Assembly (NCBI GenBank): GCA_039817385.1 | Contig: JBCBVY010000003.1 | Coordinates: 1 to 64,000, forward strand | Origin: JBCBCP01 sp039817385 | Lineage (GTDB): Bacteria > Pseudomonadota > Alphaproteobacteria > Rhodobacterales > Rhodobacteraceae | Length of the DNA stretch: 64,000 bases | Direction: 5' to 3' | Shown here: piece after piece, positions 1-8,716 of the stretch | How the letters are laid out: each line of letters starts with the position of its first letter | Numbering within the stretch: the first letter of the stretch is position 1 | Notes under the pieces: generated by a model | Databases searched by the model: none | Told to the model about the DNA's origin: nothing | The model's input: only the letters and a program-made list of their open reading frames with translations | Position numbers and translations under genes: made by a program

Positions 1-134
1 CCCTTCTGTGTCTATCTCAAACTTCTACTCTCCTATGGGGGTCCTCCTCTTTTCCCACTCTGGGCGGCGGCCCGCCCCCCCCCCCTTTTCCCCCTGAGCG
101 GGGTTTTCGCCCGGGGCGCGCCCGGCCCGACCGG

Positions 135-183
135 CTGGGGGGCCAGCCCCCCAGACCCCCCGGGATATTTGGAACCCAAAGAA
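135..183 (-). repeat. REP-like dispersed repeat, copy 1 (type 1)
   Basis: Read on the minus strand it runs TTCTTTGGGTTCCAAATATC, then CCGGGGGG, then a GGGGGGCTGGCCCCCC hairpin. The first 27 bases (157-183) are a perfect inverted repeat of 314-340. Related copies occur at 33847 and 47089. Confidence 0.75.
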
Positions 184-313
184 AAGAGGCGCACCTCATC
201 AGGCACGCCCCTAGCAAAAGACTTGGTCTTCTTCGGGTGCGGTCATCGGCGTCCCCGCCTGTACCGCGGGGACACAATCTCACGTCACGGTGAAAAAATT
301 CTTAACGCATTTA

Positions 314-360
314 TTCTTTGGGTTCCAAATATCCCGGGGGTGTGGGGGCTGGCCCCCACT
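314..360 (+). repeat. REP-like dispersed repeat, copy 2 (type 1)
   Basis: Same element as 135-183 in the opposite orientation: a TTCTTTGGGTTCC head, AAATATCCCGGGGG and a GGGGGCTGGCCCCC hairpin. The head-out pair brackets about 130 bases and could fold into a large cruciform or act as a two-way terminator upstream of the permease gene. Confidence 0.75.
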
Positions 361-446
361 CCGAAGCTCAACAACCTTAAGCCACCCTTGAAGCTGAGCC
401 CTAAAGGCGCGATGTAAGCCACAACCTGTCGCAAAGCGGATCGCTC

Positions 447-1514
447 ATGGCACTGCCCGTCAAAGACCAACTGCGCTATTGGGGTATCGCGACGGCGGTT
501 TTCGTGCTGCTGCTTTGGTTCCTCGGCGACGTGCTGCTGCCGTTTGTGCTGGGCGGGGCGATTGCCTATTTCCTGGATCCGGTTGCTGACAGGCTGGAGC
601 GGATGGGGGCCAGCCGGGTGCTGGCCACGGCGATTATCACAGTCGTAGCGCTCATGATCTTTGTGCTGGCCGCCCTTTTGGTGATCCCCACCCTGATCCA
701 ACAATCGGTGCAGCTGTTCGAGACGATCCCGCAACTGTCGCGCGATCTGTTGACCTTCCTGACAGAGCGGTTCCCCAGCCTTCTTGATGAGACCAGCACA
801 ATCAGCCAATCGCTTGCCAGCATTGGGGAGACTGTGCGCAGCCGGGGCGGTGAGCTGCTGAACCAGATCATCAGTTCGGCGGCGAGCCTGATCAATGTGG
901 TTGTCCTTTTGATCATCGTGCCCGTTGTGGGCGTCTACCTGCTGCTTGATTGGGACAACATGGTCGCCCGAGTAGATGAGCTTTTGCCGCGCGATCACGC
1001 GCCGATCATCCGCAAGCTGGCAGCTGAGGTGGACCAGACCCTTGCAAGCTTCATCCGCGGGATGGGCACCGTGTGCATCATCCTTGGCACTTACTATGCC
1101 ATCGCGCTGATGGTGATCGGCCTGCAATTCGGGCTTGTCGTCGGCTTTGTTGCGGGGCTGCTCACCTTTATCCCCTACCTTGGCGCGCTGATTGGCGGGG
1201 TGCTCGCCATTGGCCTTGCGCTGTTCCAGTTCTGGGGCGAGTGGCTGATGATCCTTGCCGTGGCGGTGGTCTTCTGGATCGGGCAGGTGGTTGAGGGCAA
1301 TATCCTGACGCCCAAGATGGTCGGCTCTTCGGTTGGGCTGCACCCGGTCTGGCTGATCTTTGCGATGTCGGTCTTTGGCACCCTTTTCGGCTTTGTCGGC
1401 CTCTTGGTGGCGGTGCCCGTGGCCGCCGCCATTGGGGTAATCGTGCGCTTTGCCATCTCGCAATATCAGGACAGCCGGCTTTACAAGGGCCTGGATAACC
1501 CGCCGGACGCATGA
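447..1514 (+). CDS. AI-2E family transporter (PerM/YdiK-like permease)
   Basis: A 355-residue polytopic inner-membrane protein of the AI-2E/PF01594 family. Hydrophobic segments cluster at about residues 13-50, 63-88 and 150-175, then from about 210 to 340 in several helices; the more polar middle (about 90-145) is typical of the family. Family members export small molecules or serve as Na+/H+ antiporters, so the substrate cannot be told from sequence. The ATG at 447 is the first in frame. The stop codon overlaps the next gene as ATGA, so it is probably co-transcribed with the Hda-like gene, an arrangement I recall from other Rhodobacteraceae. Confidence 0.85.
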   Translation: MALPVKDQLRYWGIATAVFVLLLWFLGDVLLPFVLGGAIAYFLDPVADRLERMGASRVLATAIITVVALMIFVLAALLVIPTLIQQSVQLFETIPQLSRDLLTFLTERFPSLLDETSTISQSLASIGETVRSRGGELLNQIISSAASLINVVVLLIIVPVVGVYLLLDWDNMVARVDELLPRDHAPIIRKLAAEVDQTLASFIRGMGTVCIILGTYYAIALMVIGLQFGLVVGFVAGLLTFIPYLGALIGGVLAIGLALFQFWGEWLMILAVAVVFWIGQVVEGNILTPKMVGSSVGLHPVWLIFAMSVFGTLFGFVGLLVAVPVAAAIGVIVRFAISQYQDSRLYKGLDNPPDA

Positions 1515-2194
1515 CACCCGAACAGCTGAGTTTCGACTTGCCCGCGCGCCCCGCGCTGGGCCGCGCGGACTTCATGGTCTCGCCCGGCAACGCGCTGGCC
1601 GTGGCCATGATCGAAGGCTGGCAGAGCTGGCCCGGGGCGCGCTGTGCGCTGATCGGGCCAAAGGGGGCGGGCAAAACGCACCTTACCCGTGTCTGGGCCA
1701 GCCTTGCGGGGGCTGAAGTGCTGGCCGCGGCGGCTTTGACGGAAGAAGACGTGCCCTGCCTCGCCGCAGCGCCTGTTGCGATAGAGGACGTGCCGGAGAT
1801 TGCGGGAACGTCTGTGCAGGCGGCGCTTTTTCACCTGACGAACCTTTGCGCGGCGCAAGGCACACCGCTGCTGCTGAGCGGCGGGCCGGAGCCCGTCCAT
1901 TGGGGCCTTACCCTGCCGGACCTGGCCTCGCGCGTGGCCGCGCTGCCCGTTGCAGCGCTGGGTGATCCGGACGATGCGCTCTTGGCCGGGGTTCTGGCCA
2001 AGCTTTTTGCGGACCGCCAGCTGACCCCGCGGGCGGACGTCATCCCCTACCTCGTGGCGCATATGGAACGGTCATTTGTCGCCGCCGGAGAGATCGTCGC
2101 CGCCCTCGACGCCGCCGCGCTGGCCCAAAAGCGCGCCATCACCCGCCCGCTCGCCGCCGCGCTCTTGGAGCAGCGCGGCCTTGACCCCACTTGA
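1511..2194 (+). CDS. hdaA: DnaA-family ATPase, Hda-like regulator of replication initiation
   Basis: A 227-residue AAA+ protein resembling domain III of DnaA, without the DNA-binding domain IV. The N-terminus carries QLSFDL (residues 5-10), which fits a beta-clamp-binding peptide as in Hda. The Walker A is GPKGAGKTH (about 49-57) and a Walker-B-like segment VAIEDVPE follows near 90. HdaA in Caulobacter and Hda in E. coli work with the sliding clamp to trigger ATP hydrolysis by DnaA and prevent re-initiation; I infer the same role here. It overlaps the permease stop by four bases. The protein is only modestly conserved in its C-terminal half, so the name rests mainly on architecture. Confidence 0.75.
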   Translation: MTPEQLSFDLPARPALGRADFMVSPGNALAVAMIEGWQSWPGARCALIGPKGAGKTHLTRVWASLAGAEVLAAAALTEEDVPCLAAAPVAIEDVPEIAGTSVQAALFHLTNLCAAQGTPLLLSGGPEPVHWGLTLPDLASRVAALPVAALGDPDDALLAGVLAKLFADRQLTPRADVIPYLVAHMERSFVAAGEIVAALDAAALAQKRAITRPLAAALLEQRGLDPT

Positions 2195-2234
2195 GTGTCA
2201 TGCCCTCGTTACGCAGGACACCGACACAACGCCC

Positions 2235-4415
2235 ATGACACAGACCATGCAGATCGCCGACTTTCTCAAGGCAGACCGGCCCGCGGCCACTGACCTGCCC
2301 GATTTTGACCCCACCAGCCCCGCGCGGTTCTTCAACCGCGAGCTCAGCTGGCTTGCCTTCAACTGGCGTGTGCTGGAAGAGGCGGAGAACCCGCGCGTGC
2401 CCCTGCTGGAGCGGCTGCGCTTTGTGTCGATCAGCGCGGGCAACCTTGATGAATTCTACACCGTGCGCGTTGCGGGCCTGCGCGAGCTGGCGTTGGCGGG
2501 CAACACGACACCCGCCGCCGATGGCGTCTCTCCGGCCGAACAGCTGCGCATGATTGACGAGGACGCCCGCGCGCTGATGGCCCAGCAGCAGCGCACGCTG
2601 GTGCGCCTGACCGCGGAAATGGAAGACGCGGGCATCGACGTGCTGACCGCAAATGACCTGACCGCGGACGACCGGGCCTACCTTGCCGACTATTTCCTCA
2701 GCTCGGTCTTTGCGGTCCTGTCGCCGCTGGCGATTGACCCTGCGCACCCCTTCCCCTTCCTGCCAAACACCGGCTACGCCCTCGCGGTCGAACTGGAGCG
2801 CAAGAAGGACAAGCGCGCGCTTCAGGCGCTGCTGCCGATCCCGGCGCAGATCGAACGCTTTGTCGCGCTGCCTGGGGACGGCCACCGCTTCCTGCCGCTC
2901 GAAACCCTGCTGCTGGAACATATCGGCAGCCTTTTTCCCGGCTATACGCTGAAAAGCCACTTCGAATTCCGCGTGCTGCGCGACAGCGATCTGGAGGTCG
3001 AGGAAGAGGCCGAGGACCTTGTGCGCGAGTTCGAGGTTGCGCTGAAGCGGCGGCGGCGGGGCGAGGTGGTGCGCATGACGCTGTCCGCCGGGGCGCCCGA
3101 AGGGCTCAAGGCGCTGATCATGGACGAGCTGGGCGTGCGCGAACACGAAGTGATCGAGCTTGACGGCATGATCGGCATGGCGGACCTGAGCGCGCTGGTG
3201 CTGGACGACCGGCCCGACCTGCTGTGGCCAACCCACACGCCGCGCGTGCCGGAACGGGTGACCGATTTCGACGGCGATATGTTTGCTGCGATCCGGCAGA
3301 AAGACATGCTGCTGCACCATCCCTACGAGACGTTCGACATGGTCGTACGCTTTGTCCAGCAGGCCGCGCGGGATCCGAACGTGGTCGCGATCAAGCAGAC
3401 GCTCTATCGCACGTCCCGCGACAGCCCCATCGTCGAGGCGCTTTGTGAGGCGGCCGAAGACGGCAAGTCGGTCACCGCGCTGGTTGAGCTGAAGGCGCGT
3501 TTCGACGAGGCCGCCAACATTCGCCAGTCCCGGCGGCTGGAGCGGGCGGGCGCGCATGTCGTCTACGGTTTTCTGGACCTCAAGACCCACGCCAAGATCA
3601 GCACCGTGGTGCGCCGCGAAGGCGACAAGCTGGTGACCTACACCCATTACGGCACCGGCAACTACCACCCGGGCACGGCGCGCATCTACACGGATGTGAG
3701 CCTTTTCACCTCTGACGCGGCGCTGGGACGCGATGCGACCAAGGTGTTCAACTTCCTGTCCGGCTATGCCGAGCCCGAAGCACTTGAAAACCTTGCGATT
3801 TCGCCGACCACCCTCAAGCCCCGCCTGCTGGAGCTGATCGCGGCAGAGGCGGCGCACGCAAAGGCCGGCAAGCCGGCGCAAATCTGGGCCAAGATGAACT
3901 CACTGATCGATCCGGAGGTGATCGACGCGCTTTACGCCGCCTCCCAGGCGGGGGTGCAGATCGACCTTGTCGTGCGCGGCATCTGCGGGCTGCGGCCCGG
4001 GGTCAAGGGCCTGAGCGAGACGATCCGCGTCAAATCCATCGTCGGGCGCTTTCTTGAACACTCGCGCATCGTCTGCTTTGGCGCGGGCCACGGGCTGCCG
4101 CACAAGAAGGCGCGGGTGTTTATCTCTTCGGCGGATTGGATGGGCCGGAACCTCAACCGCCGGGTGGAGACACTGGTAGAGGCAACAAACCCCACCGTAA
4201 AGGCGCAAATCGTCGGCCAGATCATGGCAGCGAACCTCGCCGATGTGGCGCAAAGCTGGATCATGGACGCGGAAGGCAATTGGACCCGGCCCGAGATCCC
4301 GGAAGGCGAGTTTGCCTTTAACTGCCACCGGTTCTTCATGGAAAACCCCTCGCTGTCGGGGCGCGGCAAGGCGGGCGCAGCGGACGTGCCCAAGCTGACC
4401 CACGAGGCGGACTAG
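2235..4415 (+). CDS. ppk1: Polyphosphate kinase 1
   Basis: A 726-residue enzyme that polymerises the gamma-phosphate of ATP into inorganic polyphosphate. The PPK1 order is visible: an N-terminal helical domain (FNRELSWLAFNWRVLEEA near residue 30), the middle domain, and two phospholipase-D-like C-terminal domains. These carry the phospho-acceptor histidine region (THYGTGNYHPGTARIYTD, about 474-491) and the second conserved His in DLKTHAKI. I chose ATG 2235 because it begins a normal PPK N-terminus; upstream in-frame codons overlap the hda gene and give a Pro/Ser-rich non-homologous stretch. It is followed by an exopolyphosphatase-type gene, so synthesis and breakdown of polyphosphate are encoded side by side. 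Confidence 0.96.
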   Translation: MTQTMQIADFLKADRPAATDLPDFDPTSPARFFNRELSWLAFNWRVLEEAENPRVPLLERLRFVSISAGNLDEFYTVRVAGLRELALAGNTTPAADGVSPAEQLRMIDEDARALMAQQQRTLVRLTAEMEDAGIDVLTANDLTADDRAYLADYFLSSVFAVLSPLAIDPAHPFPFLPNTGYALAVELERKKDKRALQALLPIPAQIERFVALPGDGHRFLPLETLLLEHIGSLFPGYTLKSHFEFRVLRDSDLEVEEEAEDLVREFEVALKRRRRGEVVRMTLSAGAPEGLKALIMDELGVREHEVIELDGMIGMADLSALVLDDRPDLLWPTHTPRVPERVTDFDGDMFAAIRQKDMLLHHPYETFDMVVRFVQQAARDPNVVAIKQTLYRTSRDSPIVEALCEAAEDGKSVTALVELKARFDEAANIRQSRRLERAGAHVVYGFLDLKTHAKISTVVRREGDKLVTYTHYGTGNYHPGTARIYTDVSLFTSDAALGRDATKVFNFLSGYAEPEALENLAISPTTLKPRLLELIAAEAAHAKAGKPAQIWAKMNSLIDPEVIDALYAASQAGVQIDLVVRGICGLRPGVKGLSETIRVKSIVGRFLEHSRIVCFGAGHGLPHKKARVFISSADWMGRNLNRRVETLVEATNPTVKAQIVGQIMAANLADVAQSWIMDAEGNWTRPEIPEGEFAFNCHRFFMENPSLSGRGKAGAADVPKLTHEAD

Positions 4416-4420
4416 ACGCT

Positions 4421-4469
4421 CAGGCAGCCCCTGCGGGCCTTCTTCGCGAGGAAGGCCCGCAAGGGCCTG
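4421..4469. terminator. Large imperfect hairpin between ppk1 and ppx
   Basis: The arms CAGGC..CCCCTGCGGGCCTTC and GAAGGCCCGCAAGGGCCTG pair over nearly 20 bp around an 8-base loop (TTCGCGAG region). No U-run follows, so it may be a processing or mRNA-stability element rather than a classical terminator. Confidence 0.5.
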
Positions 4470-4550
4470 ACCGAGCGGCCCGCCCGAAACGCCGCATTGA
4501 CCCATGCGCGCCTCTGCGGCAACGTCCCCCCGCGCGCGGGGGAGACACGC

Positions 4551-6110
4551 ATGGACGGCCAAAACGACACCGCACCGGACTGGGGCCCCTTCGGACGGCC
4601 CCTGTTCGATGATCCATCCGCGCGCGCGCTGTCCCGTGTTGGCGTGGTGGATGTGGGATCAAACTCGGTCCGTCTGGTGGTGTTTGACGGCGCCGCCCGC
4701 TCGCCCGCGTATTTCTACAATGAAAAGGTCATGTGCGCGCTTGGCGCGGGCCTTGGGGAAACCGGGCATCTGAACCCCGAGGGCAAGGTCCGCGCGCTTG
4801 GCGCGCTCAAGCGGTTTCAGCGCCTTGCCGAGGGCATGAACCTGCCGCCCCTGACCGCTGTCGCCACTGCCGCGGTACGGGACGCCACGGACGGGGCGGC
4901 GTTTCGCGCGCAGGTGATGGCGGAGACGGGCGTGAAGCTCTGGGTCATCGACGGGCGCGAAGAGGCGCGGCTTTCGGCGCAGGGGGTCTTGCTGGGTTGG
5001 CCCGGCTCCTACGGGCTGGTCTGCGATATTGGTGGCTCGTCAATGGAACTGGCGGAGATCAGCGATGGCCGCGTCGGCCGGCGCGTCAGTGCGCAGCTTG
5101 GCCCGTTGAAACTGCAAGGCATGAAGGGGGGCAAAAAAGCCCGCAAGGCGCATATCGCCGAGACGCTGGAGCGGATGAAAGCCGAGATCGGGCCGCAGCG
5201 CGACCGGCTCTTCCTTGTGGGCGGATCGTGGCGCGCGATTGCCAAAATCGACATGGCGCGCCGGGGTTATCCCCTGAAAGTGCTGCATGAGTACCGGATG
5301 AGCCGCGATGCAGTCCGCCAGACGGTGGCCTTTATCCAAAGCCAGAACGCCGAAGCGCTGCGCGCGGCTTGCGGCGTTTCCGCCTCGCGCATGGCGCTGG
5401 TGCCCTACGCCGCGGAGGTGCTGGCCAAGCTCGTCCGCACAATCCAGCCCAAGGACATCGCGATTTCCAGCTACGGCATCCGCGAGGGGATGCTCTATGA
5501 GCAGATGCCCCAGCGCTTGCGCGACCGCGACCCGCTGATTGAGGCCTGCCGCTTTGCCGAAGCCAAGGACGCGCGCCTTCCGGGTTTTGGCCGGACGCTT
5601 TATCACTTCATCCTGCCGCTCTTTCGCAACCTGCCCGAGCACCGCAAGCGGCTGATCAAGGCGGCGTGCCTGCTGCACGATGTCAGCTGGCGCGCGCATC
5701 CCGATTACCGCGCGGAGGTCTGTTTTGATAACGCAACGCGCGCGAACCTTGGCGGGCTGAAGCACGCCGAGCGGGTGTTTCTGGGCATGGCGCTGATGTA
5801 CCGCTACAGCTCGAAACAGGAAGGCAGCCGGCTGGCCGCGCTGCGCGCGATGCTGACCGAAAAGGAGGCGCGGGAGGCGGAACAGCTGGGCCGTGCGATG
5901 CGCTTTGGCGCGATGTTCTGGATGCAATCCGGGGGCGAGATGGGCCGCTTTACCTGGCGCCCCAAGCGGCGCGAGCTGGCATTGCACCTGACCGAAGAGG
6001 CCGGACCGCTTTACGGTGAGGTCGCTGCCGCGCGGCTGAGCGCGCTTGCGGGCGCGCTGGATGCGGACCTGGGCGTCTTTATCGGGGGGGCGAAGATTGC
6101 GCAGACCTGA
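4551..6110 (+). CDS. ppx: Ppx/GppA family exopolyphosphatase
   Basis: A 519-residue protein of the actin-like Ppx/GppA family, which removes terminal phosphates from polyphosphate or from pppGpp. Phosphate-binding loops are visible as VDVGSNSVRLVVFDG (about 32-46) and CDIGGSSMELAEI (about 158-170). The C-terminal ~200 residues resemble the HD-like extension of long Ppx proteins, with RLIKAACLLHDVSWRAHPDY. I start at ATG 4551, which has GGGGAGA 8 bases upstream, rather than the earlier ATG at 4497. Its position after ppk1 supports polyphosphate turnover, although sequence alone does not exclude a guanosine-pentaphosphatase activity. Confidence 0.9.
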   Translation: MDGQNDTAPDWGPFGRPLFDDPSARALSRVGVVDVGSNSVRLVVFDGAARSPAYFYNEKVMCALGAGLGETGHLNPEGKVRALGALKRFQRLAEGMNLPPLTAVATAAVRDATDGAAFRAQVMAETGVKLWVIDGREEARLSAQGVLLGWPGSYGLVCDIGGSSMELAEISDGRVGRRVSAQLGPLKLQGMKGGKKARKAHIAETLERMKAEIGPQRDRLFLVGGSWRAIAKIDMARRGYPLKVLHEYRMSRDAVRQTVAFIQSQNAEALRAACGVSASRMALVPYAAEVLAKLVRTIQPKDIAISSYGIREGMLYEQMPQRLRDRDPLIEACRFAEAKDARLPGFGRTLYHFILPLFRNLPEHRKRLIKAACLLHDVSWRAHPDYRAEVCFDNATRANLGGLKHAERVFLGMALMYRYSSKQEGSRLAALRAMLTEKEAREAEQLGRAMRFGAMFWMQSGGEMGRFTWRPKRRELALHLTEEAGPLYGEVAAARLSALAGALDADLGVFIGGAKIAQT

Positions 6111-6178
6111 GGATAAGTCGGCACGGGCGCTTGCCAAATTCGCGCCTGGATGGCGCCGCCTTGTGGATAGCCTGCAAC

Positions 6179-6517
6179 TCAGATCTCGATCGGGTCTTCA
6201 AGCGGCGGCGCATCGGATTTCCGGCGGATAATGATGTCACCGTTTGGCAAAACCTCTGGCAGCTCGTAAAGCGACCAGTCGTCCACCCGCTCCATCAGAT
6301 CACCCAGCGCCGGGCCCATCTGCTGGATAAATCCGCGCATGGCGGGGCCGAACTCTTCGGTCAGTTCGCGAAACTCATCGAGCGCGGGCTCCATCTCCTG
6401 CGCCAGCCCTTCAAGGAACAGCTGCATCCCCCGCTCCATCATCGATGGGGGGGTGTCTTCGGCTTGCGCGGCGAGGGGCGCGGCGCTCAGCAGGGCGATC
6501 AACAGCACGTGTTTCAT
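6179..6517 (-). CDS. Small secreted protein of unknown function
   Basis: 112 residues with a clear Sec signal peptide (MKHVLLIALLSAAPLAAQA, predicted cut after AQA), followed by an acidic, Met- and Glu-rich helical segment (repeated MxxxLxxL patterns at about 28-75) and a short C-terminal beta-like tail (DIIIRRKS). I do not recognise a catalytic motif. Its 3' end faces the ppx gene, and the endonuclease-type gene ends 22 bases upstream of its start, so it may be the last gene of the minus-strand run. The acidic amphipathic helices suggest a periplasmic structural or binding role, but that is speculation. Confidence 0.65.
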   Translation of the reverse strand: MKHVLLIALLSAAPLAAQAEDTPPSMMERGMQLFLEGLAQEMEPALDEFRELTEEFGPAMRGFIQQMGPALGDLMERVDDWSLYELPEVLPNGDIIIRRKSDAPPLEDPIEI

Positions 6518-6539
6518 GCGCTATAGATGGGGGCGCGGC

Positions 6540-7535
6540 TCAGATATCCAAGTCCAGCGTGACGGGGAAATGATCGGATGCGGCCACCAGCGCATCGCGC
6601 AGCTCGGGCATCTGCCAACAGGACGGATCGTCCAACGGATGCCAGATGCGCCAGCGTGGATCCCGGCTGCGCAAGTCAGATGAGACCATGATGTAGTCAA
6701 GCAGCGCCTGGAGATAGCGCTGCTCTGGTGCGATCCAGAACCGCGCCGTGGTCGGGGCAGCCACGTTGGGACGCCGGGACAAGGCGCGGGCCGCATGGGG
6801 ATCAAACAGATCGCTATTGCCCAGCAGGATTTCGACGGAGGAGCGGCCAAAAAGGCTTTCGTATTCATCAAGGCCGGGGCCGTCGTTCATGTCGCCTGCC
6901 ACGATGAGCGGCCCATCCTCCAGCGCCGCATCAATCCGCGCCTTCATCCAGATCGCCTGCGCCAGCTGTTTGCGGCGGTTTGCAATGGACTGGCGCATGA
7001 CTTCATCCCGGGTCCGCGCGCCATGTGGGGCCTTGGACTTCAGATGCGCCCCAATCAGCCGGAACGCGAAACCGCCCGCTGTTTCCACAGCCAACTCCAA
7101 GGGCGGTTTGGAAAAGACAACGGCATCGGCCGTATCATCCACATCCAGGTCGATCCGAAACGTGCCGTCAAAGCGCGGGGCGCGGGCGCTGGCTTGCGGG
7201 TCATGGCGCACGCGCAGCACGTCCGGGTCATACATCAGCGCGATTTCCTGCTGCGTCTCATTGGCGAAGCCCATCTCCACCGCCCGCGCGCGCAGCCCGA
7301 AAAGCGCCGCGAAATTCTCCAGCGCCTGCACCGTATCGCGGCGCCGCGACTGGTCCGGCGCCTCCACCACCAGCACCGCATCGGCGTCCATCGCGGTAAA
7401 GACGATGCCCAGCGCCTCAAGCTGCTGCGCCCGCGTCACGTCATGACGGCCCGACCATTCGCCATCGGCGATGGGCACGTTGTCATTGTCGAAAAGGGTA
7501 TTGAACCACTCGATATTGTAAGTCGCCAGACGCAT
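6540..7535 (-). CDS. Endonuclease/exonuclease/phosphatase family protein
   Basis: 331 residues with the DNase I-like fold. Landmarks are ATYNIEWF at the N-terminus (metal-site Asn), VVVEAPDQ (metal-site Glu), IGAHLKSK, the catalytic VAGDMNDGPG and the C-terminal SDHFPVTLDL. Family members cleave phosphodiester or phosphate-ester bonds in nucleic acids or lipids; the substrate is not determinable here. No signal peptide is seen. I start at ATG 7535, which overlaps the upstream TerB-DnaJ stop as TGATG; a start further upstream would run through that gene. Confidence 0.82.
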   Translation of the reverse strand: MRLATYNIEWFNTLFDNDNVPIADGEWSGRHDVTRAQQLEALGIVFTAMDADAVLVVEAPDQSRRRDTVQALENFAALFGLRARAVEMGFANETQQEIALMYDPDVLRVRHDPQASARAPRFDGTFRIDLDVDDTADAVVFSKPPLELAVETAGGFAFRLIGAHLKSKAPHGARTRDEVMRQSIANRRKQLAQAIWMKARIDAALEDGPLIVAGDMNDGPGLDEYESLFGRSSVEILLGNSDLFDPHAARALSRRPNVAAPTTARFWIAPEQRYLQALLDYIMVSSDLRSRDPRWRIWHPLDDPSCWQMPELRDALVAASDHFPVTLDLDI

Positions 7536-8215
7536 CAGGCCGCCTTGCCGGAAATCTCTTCCCAGGCGCGGTTGATGTCGATCATGCGCTTTTCCGCCAG
7601 CCGGACCGCTTCGACGGGCACGCCGCGTGCGACCATCGCGTCGGGATGGTTTTCGCGCACCAGCCGCCGCCACGCGGCGCGCGCCGCCTCCCGGCTCGCA
7701 TCCGGCGGCAGCCCTAGCACCGTGTAGGGATCAAGCGGGGCATCGGGCACAAACCGGCCCCGCATGGCGCGAAACTGCACGTCCGGCACGCCGAAGATGG
7801 CCGCCACCCGCTCCAGAAACGCGTTCTCGTTCGGGTGATAGAACCCGTCCGCCATCGCGATGTGGAACAGGCCTTCAAGCAGATCGAACAGGGTTTCGGG
7901 CTGGTCGCTGAACATCGCCTCAATCCGGGTGGCGTAGTCTTCGAAGCCGGCCACGTCCGTCCGAGCGAGGTTAAAGACACGGCCCGCGCCCGCCTCATCC
8001 TGCTGGCTGATCTGGAATACTTCGCGAAAGGCCGTCACCTCGTCCCGGGTGACATGGCCATCCGCCTTTGCCATCTTCGCGCCCAGCGCGATGACCGCAA
8101 TGGCAAAGGCCACGCTGCGCTCGGGCGGGCTGCGCAGCGTGTCAAACACCGCCGCGAGCCCTTCACCCGAGGCGAGGGCCGAGACAGCTTGGGTGATCCG
8201 GGTCCAGAGCGACAT
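7535..8215 (-). CDS. TerB-like domain plus C-terminal J-domain protein (DjlA-like co-chaperone)
   Basis: 226 residues. The N-terminal two thirds form a TerB-like all-helical domain (acidic metal-binding pattern KADGHVTRDEVTAFREVF near 50-67 and MADGFYHPNENAFLERV near 120-136). The last ~65 residues are a J domain with the diagnostic HPD in RENHPDAMV, which stimulates DnaK ATPase. Unlike E. coli DjlA there is no N-terminal membrane anchor, so it should be cytosolic. TerB domains are linked to membrane and tellurite stress. The gene is translationally coupled to the downstream nuclease-fold gene. Confidence 0.85.
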   Translation of the reverse strand: MSLWTRITQAVSALASGEGLAAVFDTLRSPPERSVAFAIAVIALGAKMAKADGHVTRDEVTAFREVFQISQQDEAGAGRVFNLARTDVAGFEDYATRIEAMFSDQPETLFDLLEGLFHIAMADGFYHPNENAFLERVAAIFGVPDVQFRAMRGRFVPDAPLDPYTVLGLPPDASREAARAAWRRLVRENHPDAMVARGVPVEAVRLAEKRMIDINRAWEEISGKAA

Positions 8216-8224
8216 GCGCGCAGT

Positions 8225-8716
8225 CTAGCCGTGGCGGATGGCATTGTCAGGATGAGCGGGCAGCAATTTCTGCATCAACACAAGGTCAAACCTTTGCCCG
8301 CCCTTTTGGCCCACGGCTGGCAAGCGTCCGGCCTCAGCAAAGCCGAGCGCGCTGTGAAATCGGATCGCAGGTGCGTTTGCGCCGGATATGCCTGCGATCA
8401 GCGTGTCGATCCCGCGGGCCTGCGCCTCGGCCTCCAGCGCGGTGATCAGCGCACGGCCCACGCCCCGCCCGCGCGCCGCGGCGGTGACGTGGATGGACAG
8501 CTCAGCACAGGCCGCATACCCCGGGCCGGGCCGGAAGGGCCCGTAGGTGGCAAAACCGTCATGGTCGGACACCAGCATCGGGAAGGCGGCGCGCTGCGCG
8601 GCAATGTCAGCCGGGGTTTTGGGCACCGTGGTGAAGGTCACATCCGGCAGAGCGATAATGTCCGACCAAAGCGCAGCGATCCAGCCGTCGTCCTCTGGCG
8701 TGGCAGGGCGGATCAT
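8225..8716 (-). CDS. GNAT N-acetyltransferase, phosphinothricin-acetyltransferase-like
   Basis: 163 residues with a single GNAT domain. The acetyl-CoA loop is RGRGVGRALI (about 86-95), followed by the helix-strand NAPAIRFHSALGFAEAGR typical of the Bar/Pat subgroup that acetylates amino groups of small amino-acid-like compounds, including methionine sulfone and phosphinothricin. The natural substrate cannot be assigned. It overlaps the VOC-fold gene upstream by four bases, so it probably belongs to the mutase transcript. Confidence 0.85.
   Translation of the reverse strand: MIRPATPEDDGWIAALWSDIIALPDVTFTTVPKTPADIAAQRAAFPMLVSDHDGFATYGPFRPGPGYAACAELSIHVTAAARGRGVGRALITALEAEAQARGIDTLIAGISGANAPAIRFHSALGFAEAGRLPAVGQKGGQRFDLVLMQKLLPAHPDNAIRHG

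Larger units (their letters stand above)
1..446. other. Gene-free leader region with low-complexity GC-rich sequence and a pair of inverted repeats
   Basis: I see no convincing gene here. The frames that stay open are Pro/Gly/Arg-rich low-complexity translations. The stretch contains an 11-C run at 75-85 and two oppositely oriented copies of a REP-like repeat (135-183 and 314-360). The last ~80 bases before 447 presumably hold the promoter and leader of the AI-2E permease gene, but I cannot pick a -35/-10 pair with confidence. Confidence 0.6.

Noticed and set aside
17..417. Short open frames in the first 420 bases
   Set aside because: They translate the C-rich tract and the REP-like repeats.
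285..1517. 410-codon frame antisense to the AI-2E permease gene
   Set aside because: Lys/Asp/His-rich translation without domains and running into the repeat region; the plus-strand permease is clear.
1511..2194. Possible dnaA gene and nearby replication origin
   Set aside because: The protein lacks DnaA domain IV and there is no cluster of DnaA boxes around it; Hda-like is a better fit.
2139..3881. 580-codon open frame antisense to ppk1
   Set aside because: No domain, shadow composition; ppk1 has all of its catalytic motifs on the plus strand.
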